Positions 26,355 to 34,675 of a DNA stretch of 64,000 nt are shown in pieces. A model generated the notes under the pieces. That model saw only the letters and a program-made list of their open reading frames with translations. It ran no database searches and was not told the origin of the DNA. The translations under genes and the position numbers were made by a program. The first letter of the stretch is position 1, and each line of letters starts with the position of its first letter. Source of the stretch: Hyphomonas sp. GTDB taxonomy: Bacteria; Pseudomonadota; Alphaproteobacteria; Caulobacterales; Hyphomonadaceae. The stretch lies in the NCBI GenBank assembly GCA_020638455.1, contig JACKIK010000001.1, forward strand, positions 744,001-808,000, written 5' to 3'.

Positions 26355-27629
26355 TCAGGGCTCGTCCGGCTCGAATTCCCCGACACCGTCCTTGAGCGCG
26401 TAGTAGGCATACAGCCCCATGAAGGCGAGCAGGCCGGCCGCAATCATGAACGGGATGCCATGGCCGATATACTGATACACGAACAGGCCGAAGAACGGCG
26501 TCACGATGTAACCGGCGCCATTCGCCGAGATGACGAGGCCGGCCACATTGCCCTGCAGCTGCGGCGAGACGGCAAGCGAGGCTCCGCTGGAAAATCCGGG
26601 GCGCGCCAGCCCCTGCCCGAGGCCGATCAGGAACTGCGCCATCACGAGCGAGGCAAAATCCATCGCGACGATCATCAGCAGCGCCCCGGCCAGCAAGGGA
26701 ATGCAGCCTACCCACATCAGCGTCTTGTTGCGCATCTTCATGCGCGGAATCAGCACCAGCTGTGCCAGCAGCACGGCCATCGCCCCGACCGTGAAGGCCG
26801 GGCCGGTGAACTGCGCCGCCTGCGGGCCTTCGACATGCAGCTTGTCCATCACCGAGAAGACGAACACCTGTGTCAGGATCCCCGTCGCCAGTGACATGCA
26901 CACGGCATAGATAAGGAAAGGCAGCACATTGCTGGAATGCCAGAGGCCGCGGGCACCGGTCTCGGCATCGAACCGGCTCGCATCGGTGATCGGGCCTCGC
27001 TGTTCGGGCAGGCGGAACCAGACCAGTGCCGCCATGATGGACGCCACCACGGCCGTCAGCAGGAGCGGGCTGAGAATGCCGAGCGTCGCCACGAGGGCTG
27101 CGGCAAAAGCTGGGCCGATGACTGTTCCGACGCTGAAACCCGATGAAATGAATGCGATTTCCGAGCGGCGCTCCGCCTGGCTCGTGCGGTCCGCCACATA
27201 GGCCTGCGCCGCGGGGTTGGTGCCGGAGCCGAACAAGCCGAAAACAGCGCGCGAACTCGCCAGGCAGACAAAGATCAGCAGCGTGTTGGTCATCCATCCG
27301 CTGATCGCCGCAAGGCCCGAAACGAACAGCAGCACCATCGAGACGGCATAGCCGGCAAGGCCCAGCGCGGCGACCGGCCGGCGACCGACCCGGTTCGACT
27401 GCTTGCCCCAGAGGGGCGAGGTTGCCGACCAGAAAAATGCCGACAGGGCAAACACGGCACCCGCCATCCAGTCCGGCAGCCCGATCTGGCGCGACAGCGG
27501 CGGCAGCACGGCGGCAATCAGCATCGTATTGCCTGCGCCGATTGCCACGAGACAGAAAAACAACAGGAAAAACGCGCCGCGGCGGTCCGGGCGCGACTGG
27601 TCTGGCGGTTGGGGGTCGCCCTCACTCAT
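26355..27629 (-). CDS. Major facilitator superfamily transporter
   Basis: The 424-residue protein has 12 predicted helices. After a short charged N-terminus the first helix is FFLLFFCLVAIGAGNTMLIA, and the loop 2-3 motif appears as SPLWGKQSNRVGRRPVAALG. Both point to a drug or metabolite antiporter of the DHA1 kind. A cytoplasmic central loop (RFDAETGARGLWHSSNVLPF) separates the two six-helix halves. The substrate is unknown. It faces the MltB gene end to end and lies 211 bp divergent from the subtilisin-like operon. Confidence 0.88.
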   Translation of the reverse strand: MSEGDPQPPDQSRPDRRGAFFLLFFCLVAIGAGNTMLIAAVLPPLSRQIGLPDWMAGAVFALSAFFWSATSPLWGKQSNRVGRRPVAALGLAGYAVSMVLLFVSGLAAISGWMTNTLLIFVCLASSRAVFGLFGSGTNPAAQAYVADRTSQAERRSEIAFISSGFSVGTVIGPAFAAALVATLGILSPLLLTAVVASIMAALVWFRLPEQRGPITDASRFDAETGARGLWHSSNVLPFLIYAVCMSLATGILTQVFVFSVMDKLHVEGPQAAQFTGPAFTVGAMAVLLAQLVLIPRMKMRNKTLMWVGCIPLLAGALLMIVAMDFASLVMAQFLIGLGQGLARPGFSSGASLAVSPQLQGNVAGLVISANGAGYIVTPFFGLFVYQYIGHGIPFMIAAGLLAFMGLYAYYALKDGVGEFEPDEP

Positions 27630-27712
27630 GCCCCTTCTTCCGCTGCGCCCCGGTTCTTGTCCAGCCGGTGCGAAACGCCGGCGCCGCCTGCCCCAGCGTC
27701 ACCACGCGTCAT

Positions 27713-27738
27713 CGCGCAGCGGTGTCGCGCAGCGGTGT
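27713..27738. repeat. Tandem 13-bp direct repeat
   Basis: CGCGCAGCGGTGT occurs twice in a row (27713-27725 and 27726-27738) in the promoter region between the MFS gene and the subtilisin-like operon, about 100 bp before the latter's start. Confidence 0.6.
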
Positions 27739-27840
27739 TATGTCACCGCAATGGACATGGCCGTACCGTCGTCATAATCTTTCCATAAGGTTAATTCAGG
27801 CGGGCCGGGGCATTTTGGTGAAATCAACGGGAAACCTCTT

Positions 27841-30186
27841 ATGTCGAACCTGACCTTTAAAGCGTCCCGCCTTGCCCTTGGCGGCGCGATTGCCGGGCTG
27901 CTCACGCTGGCGGCCTGCGACCAGCGTGGCGAGCGGCTGGACCGGGCCCGCGAAGTTGCCGAAGCCTCGATCGACCAGGTCATGGGAAAGACCATTGTCG
28001 AACATGCCGCTCCGGACCCGATGCGTTCCGTGCCGGTGGCAGAGCGGGCGATTGCCCAGCCCATCCTCAGCGACATCACCGGAGAGGAAACGACGCGCCC
28101 TGCCTTTGCGGTGCTGTCCATCGTGGCCAAGCCGAGCGACATTGCGCCGGCCGAGTCGATGGCGGAAATCGAGGATGGCGACCTCTACATCGATGACGAA
28201 AGCACCATAGACAGTGTCATGGCGGAGGCTGAAGAAGCTCCGACCGCCGCACTCGAAGCGCCGGCAGCTGAAGAGGCGCCGGCCGCCAGTGAGGCCGCGA
28301 GCGGCGGCGCACCGGCACAGATGTCGCGCTCCCTGCAGGTGTTCCGGCCGGAGGGCGTTGCCCCGAAAATCAAGCTCGACCCGCGCAGCCGCGAAAAGTC
28401 GATGGAGCAGATCCAGGAAGCGACCCGCACACTGGAGCAGGTTGCCACCCAGGAGCCGGCACCAGTGACCAAGAAAGTGCGCTCGCTGCAGCCGCGGTCG
28501 CTCGAAGCCGCCCCGGTCGAACGCCAGCTTGCGGCCCGCAAGGTCGCCCGCCGCACGGCCGTCTCCCGCAGCGCCATCGTGGCGCAGCGCGATGCCAATG
28601 CGGTGATGCTGGACACGCTCGCCAAGTACAAGATGAACGCCGAAGTGACCCTCTCCCGCGAAGGACAGATGGTGGTCCAGGTCGGCGGGGCGGACCCGAC
28701 CTACTTCAATCCGGAAGATGCTTCCCGGCCGGAACTGAGCTTCCTCGCCATCGACCAGGGCAAGGGCTGCTCGAATCCCGATGATGTCGAGGCCATCCAG
28801 GCCGATCCGGCGCTCGCGACAGACTGCATCATCCAGGACCTGAAGAAGTCCGGGCAGTTCGACTATGTCGAGAAGGACTACATCTTCGAGAACCAGTTCG
28901 TGCGCCGGCCGAAGCCGAGTACGCCGCCCACCTCCTCCACGGTCGGCGACAATGTCGGTTCGGATACCGGAACCGAGACCACACCGCCCACAACGGTGAC
29001 CGCAGAGGTCACCCCAAATGACCCGCTGTGGGGCCTGCAATGGAACTTCAAGCCGAATGGCGAGGGCGACGGCAAGTCCAGGGGCGGCGCCGGCTTCCAG
29101 GAGTTCTGGACAAAGCAAGGCATCGAAGGCTCGACGGACGTCGTGGTCGCCGTAGTCGATACCGGCCTGCAGATGGACCATCCCGACATCAAGGACTCGC
29201 CCAATATCGCGCCCGGCTGGGACATGGTTTCCGACCCGCGCATGGGCAATGACGGCGACGGACGCGATCCGGACCCGAACGATCCGGGTGATCTCTGCAA
29301 CCCGGCCGTCCCGGGCGCCGCAGACTCCTTCCACGGCACCCATGTCGCCGGCACGATCGGTGTCGCGGCTTCCAACAATGGTGCCGGCGTCGCCGGCGGG
29401 GCCTGGCACGTGAAGATCGTGCCGGTACGCGCGCTCGGCAAATGCGGCGGGCGCCTGTCGGACATCAACGATGCGATCCGCTGGGCCGCAGGCCTCATCC
29501 CGGCCGAGGCGGCCGACGGATCGGAAGTGTGGAACGACAATCCGGCCGACATCATCAACCTGTCGATCGGCCTGTTCGAATACTGCCCTGCCTCGCTGCA
29601 GGATGCCATCGACGCCGTGACCGACCGCGGCGTGATCGTCGTCTCGGCCGCCGGCAATGCCCGCATCGACACGGCCTATTACGCGCCGGGCGGTTGCAAC
29701 AATGTGATCTCCGTCGCCGCCGGCAATGCGATCGGCGAGATCGCCTCCTATTCGAACTTCGGCGCTGACGTCGACATCCTCGCCCCCGGCGGGGAGATGA
29801 GCCACGACGACGATGGCGACAACCGTCCGGACGGCATCCTGTCCACCAAGAAGGCAAGCAACTGCTTCGATCCGGTGACCGGCGAAGGCGTCGCAGACTG
29901 CTACTACGCCTATGAGCAGGGCACATCGATGGCCGCGCCGCACGTCTCTGCGGCCCTTGCCCTCCTGAAGGCGCGAGATCCGGATGCAACGCCCGACCAG
30001 CTGAAGGACGAGCTGCTGGCGGCGACCGACCCGCGCACCGACATGCAGTGCTCGGGCCTGTGTTCGGAATATCCGGGCACCACGCCCATCGAGGGCAGCC
30101 CGGACATGTGCCGGCGCCCCTGTGGCGGGCGGATGCTCGACCTTGCCAATGTGCCCCTGAAATCCTCCGGGGGCGGAGGAAAGTGA
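27841..30186 (+). CDS. Subtilisin-like (S8) serine protease lipoprotein
   Basis: The 781-residue protein has a lipoprotein signal with Cys26 followed by Asp27 (LTLAAC-DQRG). Residues 30 to about 280 are an unrecognised Ala/Glu-rich region. A propeptide-like part ends FDYVEKDYIFENQF near residue 350, and a Thr/Pro-rich linker follows. The catalytic domain has D440 (VVAVVDTGLQMDHPDI), H498 (FHGTHVAGTIG) and S696 (GTSMAAPHVSAALALL), so the triad is intact. It should be membrane-anchored and face the periplasm. The next three genes overlap or abut it, giving a four-gene operon. Asp at +2 suggests inner-membrane retention by E. coli rules. Confidence 0.9.
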   Translation: MSNLTFKASRLALGGAIAGLLTLAACDQRGERLDRAREVAEASIDQVMGKTIVEHAAPDPMRSVPVAERAIAQPILSDITGEETTRPAFAVLSIVAKPSDIAPAESMAEIEDGDLYIDDESTIDSVMAEAEEAPTAALEAPAAEEAPAASEAASGGAPAQMSRSLQVFRPEGVAPKIKLDPRSREKSMEQIQEATRTLEQVATQEPAPVTKKVRSLQPRSLEAAPVERQLAARKVARRTAVSRSAIVAQRDANAVMLDTLAKYKMNAEVTLSREGQMVVQVGGADPTYFNPEDASRPELSFLAIDQGKGCSNPDDVEAIQADPALATDCIIQDLKKSGQFDYVEKDYIFENQFVRRPKPSTPPTSSTVGDNVGSDTGTETTPPTTVTAEVTPNDPLWGLQWNFKPNGEGDGKSRGGAGFQEFWTKQGIEGSTDVVVAVVDTGLQMDHPDIKDSPNIAPGWDMVSDPRMGNDGDGRDPDPNDPGDLCNPAVPGAADSFHGTHVAGTIGVAASNNGAGVAGGAWHVKIVPVRALGKCGGRLSDINDAIRWAAGLIPAEAADGSEVWNDNPADIINLSIGLFEYCPASLQDAIDAVTDRGVIVVSAAGNARIDTAYYAPGGCNNVISVAAGNAIGEIASYSNFGADVDILAPGGEMSHDDDGDNRPDGILSTKKASNCFDPVTGEGVADCYYAYEQGTSMAAPHVSAALALLKARDPDATPDQLKDELLAATDPRTDMQCSGLCSEYPGTTPIEGSPDMCRRPCGGRMLDLANVPLKSSGGGGK

Positions 30187-30187
30187 C

Positions 30188-30826
30188 ATGACGGAATTCC
30201 AGTCTCCCCTGCATCTTGGCGGCCCGCTGGGCCTGGCGGGCCTCGCCATGCTGGCAGGGGCGACCGGATTGTTCGTCATGGCCGGCTCGAACGGCGCCCC
30301 GCGCCCGGTCGCAACAATCACCCAACCGCCGCACGAGGCGGCCCTGGCCGTGCCGGAAACCCCGGCACTCGCCGCGCCGCCGGTGGAGGCGGAAATGCGC
30401 CCGACTTCCGGCCCGGATGCCGCAGCAGACCCGGTGCTGCCGGCCAGTGCCGAAACCATGGAAGCGCGTCCCCCTGCCCCGATCCGGGTCGCCCAGGCCT
30501 CGGCCGGCGGCGAGGAAGTCGTGTTCATCGTCCGCATCAAGGGCGAACCGGAGATCGACGTCATCTCGCGCAATTTCAAGCGCGACCCGGCGGTTGCTGA
30601 TGAAGCATGGGTCGCCCTGCAGAACCGCTATCCCGTGCTCAAGGATTTCCGCCTCGCCGGTGCTTCCTATTCCGGCGAGATCAAGCTCGCCTATCGGATG
30701 CCGCCGGGCATGGAACCGACCCGCGCCGCCGTCAACGATATCCGGAGCCGCATCATGCAGGTGCAGAGCGTCTCCTATGCCGATCCCGATTATGTGGCCC
30801 AGCCTGGAAAGGACAAACCGGAATGA
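30188..30826 (+). CDS. Membrane-anchored protein with propeptide-like C-terminus
   Basis: The 212-residue protein has an N-terminal hydrophobic segment (LGLAGLAMLAGATGLFVMAG) without a lipobox, so it is probably an inner-membrane anchor. An Ala/Pro-rich linker leads to a folded part from about residue 110 (VVFIVRIKGEPEIDVISRNF). It ends IMQVQSVSYADPDYVAQPG, reminiscent of the C-terminus of inhibitor I9/subtilisin propeptides and of the equivalent FDYVEKDYIF segment in the protease next door. I infer a stand-alone inhibitor, chaperone or propeptide paralogue. It starts 1 bp after the protease stop. Confidence 0.6.
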   Translation: MTEFQSPLHLGGPLGLAGLAMLAGATGLFVMAGSNGAPRPVATITQPPHEAALAVPETPALAAPPVEAEMRPTSGPDAAADPVLPASAETMEARPPAPIRVAQASAGGEEVVFIVRIKGEPEIDVISRNFKRDPAVADEAWVALQNRYPVLKDFRLAGASYSGEIKLAYRMPPGMEPTRAAVNDIRSRIMQVQSVSYADPDYVAQPGKDKPE

Positions 30827-31491
30827 AACTGCGCTTCCTGCTGGTGCTGGCGCCCGCCTGCGCGCTCGGCCTGACGGCCTGCGACAAGATCCGGATTCCC
30901 GGCAAGGACCAGCCGGCGATGCACGCGCCGGCATCGTCCGGCCCATCATCCGATACATCGTCCTCCAGCGGCAATGACGGTACCGCGCAGGCAGCCGCGG
31001 AAGACTACCCGGTTCGCCCGCAGGCGATGGCCTCCACGGCAACCATCGACTGGGCCGCGGCCCGCGCCGATGTTGCGGCCCAGGCCGGTGTCGGCGGTGG
31101 CGTCAGCACGTTCGAGATCGCCTCCGGCGAGGAAGCGCCGCCGGTGCCGGTGATGCTGCCCAGCCTTGACGAGCTGCACATCCAGAGCGGCGAGTCGGGC
31201 GTGAAGTTCCAGCCGCTGTCGGATGGTTATTTCGCCGTCTATCCGGGTGCGGATTACAACATCGTCGTCAACGGCACGAACGAAGTGATCGGCGAGCGAA
31301 CCGACGCAGGTGATACGCCGATGCGCTTCAGCCCGACCACAACGGGCGCGCAGGTTGCCTTCACGAAATACGGCGCCGACTATCTCGTCGAATTCGAATG
31401 CACCAATGCCTCGGGCGAGAACCCGGAGTGCATCAGCGAGGAGGACGCCATGTCGATTGCCGGGTCCCTCGTGCCGGTGAGGTCGCGCTGA
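30823..31491 (+). CDS. Lipoprotein of the subtilisin operon, unknown function
   Basis: The 222-residue protein starts with a lipobox GLTAC-DKIRIPG; Asp again follows the Cys. A Ser/Ala-rich low-complexity linker runs to about residue 60. The C-terminal half is beta-rich (FAVYPGADYNIVVNGTNEVI) and contains the only two other cysteines near the end (FECTNASGENPECI), which could pair. I do not recognise a domain. Its ATG overlaps the previous stop (ATGA) and its own stop overlaps the next start, so it is translationally coupled on both sides. Confidence 0.7.
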   Translation: MKLRFLLVLAPACALGLTACDKIRIPGKDQPAMHAPASSGPSSDTSSSSGNDGTAQAAAEDYPVRPQAMASTATIDWAAARADVAAQAGVGGGVSTFEIASGEEAPPVPVMLPSLDELHIQSGESGVKFQPLSDGYFAVYPGADYNIVVNGTNEVIGERTDAGDTPMRFSPTTTGAQVAFTKYGADYLVEFECTNASGENPECISEEDAMSIAGSLVPVRSR

Positions 31492-32744
31492 TGAAGCAGT
31501 ACCGGACACTTCTCCTGGGGGCGCTGGCCCTTGCCGGTCTGGCGGCCTGCGATTTCGTGCGCTTCCCCGGCGATGGCGGCCCGCCGCCGGCAACGCCCGA
31601 GCCCGGCCCCGCCATTCCGCCAGGCGCTCCCGGCCCGCCGCCGCCCACCGAGCCGGTGACGGATCCCTACGGCAATGGCGATACGACGACACCGGCGGAC
31701 GGCGCCGATACGAGTGCCGATGCCGGCGCTGACACGGGCACGACGCCCGACACACCGGCCGATACGACACCGGACCTGCCGCCTGACACGGGTACAGAAC
31801 CGGACGCCGGAACGGACACGCCCGCCGATACGCAGCCCGACACAGGCACGGAGCCGGGCGCCGATGCACCGGCCGATACGTCCGACGGCACCGATGCCGG
31901 CATGACGGATTCCGGCGCCGATACCGATCAGCCGACGGACGTTGCCGACACGATCGATACGGATACCGGCACGCCGCCGGACAGCGGCACGGATACGGAT
32001 GCGGCGCCGCCGGAGCCGGTCTTCTCCTATTTCGCGGCCGGCAGCCTGCTGCCCGGCACGGGCGAAGGTGCGGATGATGAAATGATCTTCGCCCCGGACA
32101 TGGTCTTCCCGATCAAGTCGGCGCCCTCCTATCTCGAATCCATGGTGTTCACCTTCGGCGGCGGCATGGTCGGCGGTGACCAGTGTGACGCAAGGAATTA
32201 CCAGTATCCGTGGCGGGACAATTTCTGCGAAACCCGCTCGGCCAATCGCGGGTCGCCCTATTGCCCCGTGCACAAGATCCACCAGGGTCAGGACATCCGA
32301 GTCGGCACGCCGGACGAATGCCGGTCCGAGCGTTCCAAGGCGCCGGCCGACCGCACCGCACACGAGGTGGTGGCCGTCGAGGACGGCGTCATTTCGAATG
32401 TCGGATCGTACAGCGTCAATCTGCGGGCCGGCGGCCGGATCTACAAATATCTCCACCTCAACATGGCAAAGCTGAAAGTGAAGCTTGGCGACACGGTGAA
32501 GGCGGGAGACCCGATCGGCTATGTCTCGAACGATTTCGGCGGCACGCCGACCGTCCTGCACCTCCACTTCGAGATCACGCAGAACAATGGCAACGGCGGA
32601 TGGGACTATGTCCCGCCCTATTCGTCGCTGGTGGCAGCCTATGAACGGCGGGAGAACGGCCCCGGTGAGGAAATCGTGGAAGGCGACGCCGCGATCGCCT
32701 CGACGCCTTTCGTCATCCCTCCGGATGCGGTGATCATCGAATAG
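31491..32744 (+). CDS. M23 (LytM-type) peptidase lipoprotein with acidic linker
   Basis: The 417-residue protein has a lipobox GLAAC-DFVRFPG with Asp at +2; its mature start echoes the preceding lipoprotein (DKIRIPG). A Pro-rich stretch and then about 110 residues of imperfect DTGTEPDAGTDT-type Asp/Thr/Pro repeats form a long extended linker. The C-terminal LytM domain keeps the zinc ligands in HKIHQGQDIRVG (His and Asp) and VLHLHFEI (second HxH His), so it should be an active endopeptidase against peptidoglycan cross-bridges or Gly-rich peptides. The start overlaps the upstream stop as TGATG. It ends the operon. Confidence 0.88.
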   Translation: MKQYRTLLLGALALAGLAACDFVRFPGDGGPPPATPEPGPAIPPGAPGPPPPTEPVTDPYGNGDTTTPADGADTSADAGADTGTTPDTPADTTPDLPPDTGTEPDAGTDTPADTQPDTGTEPGADAPADTSDGTDAGMTDSGADTDQPTDVADTIDTDTGTPPDSGTDTDAAPPEPVFSYFAAGSLLPGTGEGADDEMIFAPDMVFPIKSAPSYLESMVFTFGGGMVGGDQCDARNYQYPWRDNFCETRSANRGSPYCPVHKIHQGQDIRVGTPDECRSERSKAPADRTAHEVVAVEDGVISNVGSYSVNLRAGGRIYKYLHLNMAKLKVKLGDTVKAGDPIGYVSNDFGGTPTVLHLHFEITQNNGNGGWDYVPPYSSLVAAYERRENGPGEEIVEGDAAIASTPFVIPPDAVIIE

Positions 32745-32760
32745 GTCGCATCAGGCCCGA

Positions 32761-33285
32761 TCAGGCAGGGCGGAAGGTCAGCGCCACGCCATTGTTGCAC
32801 CAGCGCTGGCCGGTCGGTGCCGGGCCGTCATCGAACACATGGCCCTGATGGCCGAGGCAGCGGGCGCAGTGGTATTCCGTGCGCGTATAGAACAGCTTGT
32901 GGTCCTCGCTCGTGCCGATGGCGCCGGGCATGACGTCCCAGAAGCTCGGCCAGCCGGTGCCGCTGTCGAACTTCTTGTCGGAACTGAACAGCGGCAGGTC
33001 GCATCCCGCGCAATGATAGGTGCCCTGACGTTTCTCATGCTCCAGCGGCGAGGAGAAGGCCCGCTCCGTGTCGGCATGGCGCAGCACGCCGAAGGCTTCG
33101 GGGCTGAGGCGTGCTTTCCATTCCGCTTCAGTCAGCTTGCGCCATTCATTGCCGGCATAGGGATCGTCCGGCGTGTTCTCGGCCAGCGCCTCGCGGCTGC
33201 CGCCAGAGCAGGCCGCAATGATGGCTGTCGCGGCTCCGGACAGGAGCAGGGTGCGGCGGGAAATCTGGAAAGAGCGCTGTGTCAT
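32761..33285 (-). CDS. msrB: Methionine-R-sulfoxide reductase, exported form
   Basis: The 174-residue protein has the complete MsrB core: zinc cysteines in YHCAGCD and EYHCARC, the SGTGWPSFW motif, and the catalytic Cys in RWCNNG. Uniquely in this window it starts with a twin-arginine motif (SRRTLLLSGA) and a lipobox (IIAAC-SGGS at Cys26), so it is probably a Tat-exported lipoprotein repairing oxidised periplasmic proteins. It uses Cys, not selenocysteine. ATG at 33285 was chosen because the signal sequence begins there. It converges on the M23 lipoprotein gene with 16 bp between stops. Confidence 0.9.
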   Translation of the reverse strand: MTQRSFQISRRTLLLSGAATAIIAACSGGSREALAENTPDDPYAGNEWRKLTEAEWKARLSPEAFGVLRHADTERAFSSPLEHEKRQGTYHCAGCDLPLFSSDKKFDSGTGWPSFWDVMPGAIGTSEDHKLFYTRTEYHCARCLGHQGHVFDDGPAPTGQRWCNNGVALTFRPA

Positions 33286-33340
33286 GCGCCCTTCCCTAGC
33301 GGCCGGCCCGCTCGCGCGCGACACAATTTCCTGTGAGCGC

Positions 33341-33580
33341 TCAGACCCCGCCGTCGATCCACACTTCTCCGGCAAGGTCGTCGAGCTTGCCCTGCAGGTG
33401 TGCGCGGACGTCTTCAACGGCCTGGTTGTAGACGGCAGGCCCCAGCGTCCTCAGCATCAGGTCGATGATTTCATTGGCGCGGAACTCGCTGAGATCTTCG
33501 TCGAAGCGGTCGGAAAACAGCTTCCTCAGATGCCCTGCGAGCGCCGCGCGGCGGTCTCCGGAGAGCTGCAGCGGCTTCAC
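33341..33580 (-). CDS. DUF2164 small protein
   Basis: The 79-residue protein starts at a GTG that overlaps the TyrA stop (GTGA) and reads MKPLQLSGDRRAALAGHLRK. It then continues LFSDRFDEDLSEFRANEIID and ends VWIDGGV. Length and layout fit the DUF2164 family of small helical proteins, whose function is unknown. Coupling to tyrA suggests co-expression but not necessarily shared pathway. Confidence 0.75.
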   Translation of the reverse strand: MKPLQLSGDRRAALAGHLRKLFSDRFDEDLSEFRANEIIDLMLRTLGPAVYNQAVEDVRAHLQGKLDDLAGEVWIDGGV

Positions 33581-34521
33581 GGCTTTGCCTTGCCGTTGAC
33601 GGCTTCGTTGCGGCCGAAGTTCACGGCGCCGGAATCCTGGCCGGCATCGATGATCGCCTTGCGGATCGTCCGGGCACGGGTGAATTCCCGCATCAGCATG
33701 TCGCCATCGCCCCAGCGGATCGCGCGCTGCAGGGCGGCGAGGTCCTCCGAGAACCGGCCGAGGCATTCCAGCACCGCCTCCTTGTTGTTGAGGAAGACAT
33801 CGCGCCACATCACCGGATCGGACGCCGCGATACGGGTAAAGTCCCGGAAGCCACCGGCGGAGTATTTCACCACTTCGCCCTGTTCCACCGTCTCCATGTC
33901 GAAGGCGGTCGCGACGATGTTGAAGGCGATGAGGTGCGGCAGGTGTGAGGTGATGGCGAGCACCCGGTCGTGCCGGCCGGCCTCCATGGTCTCGACCTTT
34001 GCGCCAAGCGCGGTCCAGAAATCCGACAGGCGCACCACCGCCGCCTGATAGGCCTCATCGGCATCCTCGCGGGGCGTCAGGATGTGCCAGGCATTGCGGA
34101 ACAGGGTCGGGAAGCCAGCCTCCGGGCCGGACTGCTCGGTGCCCGCAATCGGGTGGCCGGGAATGATGTGCACCTTGCCATTGTCGGCGGCAAACAGGGC
34201 GCCGGCCGCCTGCTTCTTGACCGAGCCGACATCGGTGAGGATGGCGCCGTCCTTCATGTGCGGCACGGCGGCCTTCGCCACCGCCTCCAGCGCCCCGACG
34301 GGCACGCACAGGATCACGCAGTCGGCTCCCGCCACCGCCGCCTCCAGCGTATCGGCTACCTCGCCGAGGCCGAGCCCGGCCGCCTTCGCGCGCACTTCGT
34401 CGCTCATGTCATAGAGCGCCACCGAGCCTGCCGCGCCATATTCGGCTGCGGCCCGCGCGATGGAGGAGCCGATAAGGCCGACGCCGACAAGGGCGATGCG
34501 CTCGAAAACAGGGTCCGGCAT
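33577..34521 (-). CDS. tyrA: Prephenate/arogenate dehydrogenase
   Basis: The 314-residue TyrA-family enzyme begins with the Rossmann fold IALVGVGLIGSSIARAAAEY. The conserved glycine-proline HPIAGTEQSGPEAG, the HDRVLAITSHLPHLIAFNIV block and the RIAASDPVMWRDVFLNN block are characteristic. It oxidatively decarboxylates prephenate or arogenate to 4-hydroxyphenylpyruvate or tyrosine, completing tyrosine synthesis in the cytoplasm. There is no fused chorismate mutase or ACT domain. The neighbouring DUF2164 gene overlaps it by 4 bp. Confidence 0.88.
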   Translation of the reverse strand: MPDPVFERIALVGVGLIGSSIARAAAEYGAAGSVALYDMSDEVRAKAAGLGLGEVADTLEAAVAGADCVILCVPVGALEAVAKAAVPHMKDGAILTDVGSVKKQAAGALFAADNGKVHIIPGHPIAGTEQSGPEAGFPTLFRNAWHILTPREDADEAYQAAVVRLSDFWTALGAKVETMEAGRHDRVLAITSHLPHLIAFNIVATAFDMETVEQGEVVKYSAGGFRDFTRIAASDPVMWRDVFLNNKEAVLECLGRFSEDLAALQRAIRWGDGDMLMREFTRARTIRKAIIDAGQDSGAVNFGRNEAVNGKAKP

Positions 34522-34675
34522 GACAGTATCCGTCTGAGAAATCCGCCCGCTCTCGTGGGCAATGCAGGGGGCTGCGTCAAGTACCGCGGCAGGGTGGGCG
34601 TGCCATCTGTCGCATTGCGCCGGCAGCGCCGAGACAAGATGTGTGGTACTTTGAGACCTTCGGGAGCCCCCGCCC

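Noticed and set aside
27796..30579. 927-codon frame antisense to the subtilisin-like gene
   Set aside because: It has no recognisable domain and mirrors the triad-containing sense gene; long antisense frames are expected at this GC content.
32761..33285. Selenoprotein form of MsrB
   Set aside because: The catalytic residue is encoded as Cys (RWCNNG) with no in-frame TGA at that site.
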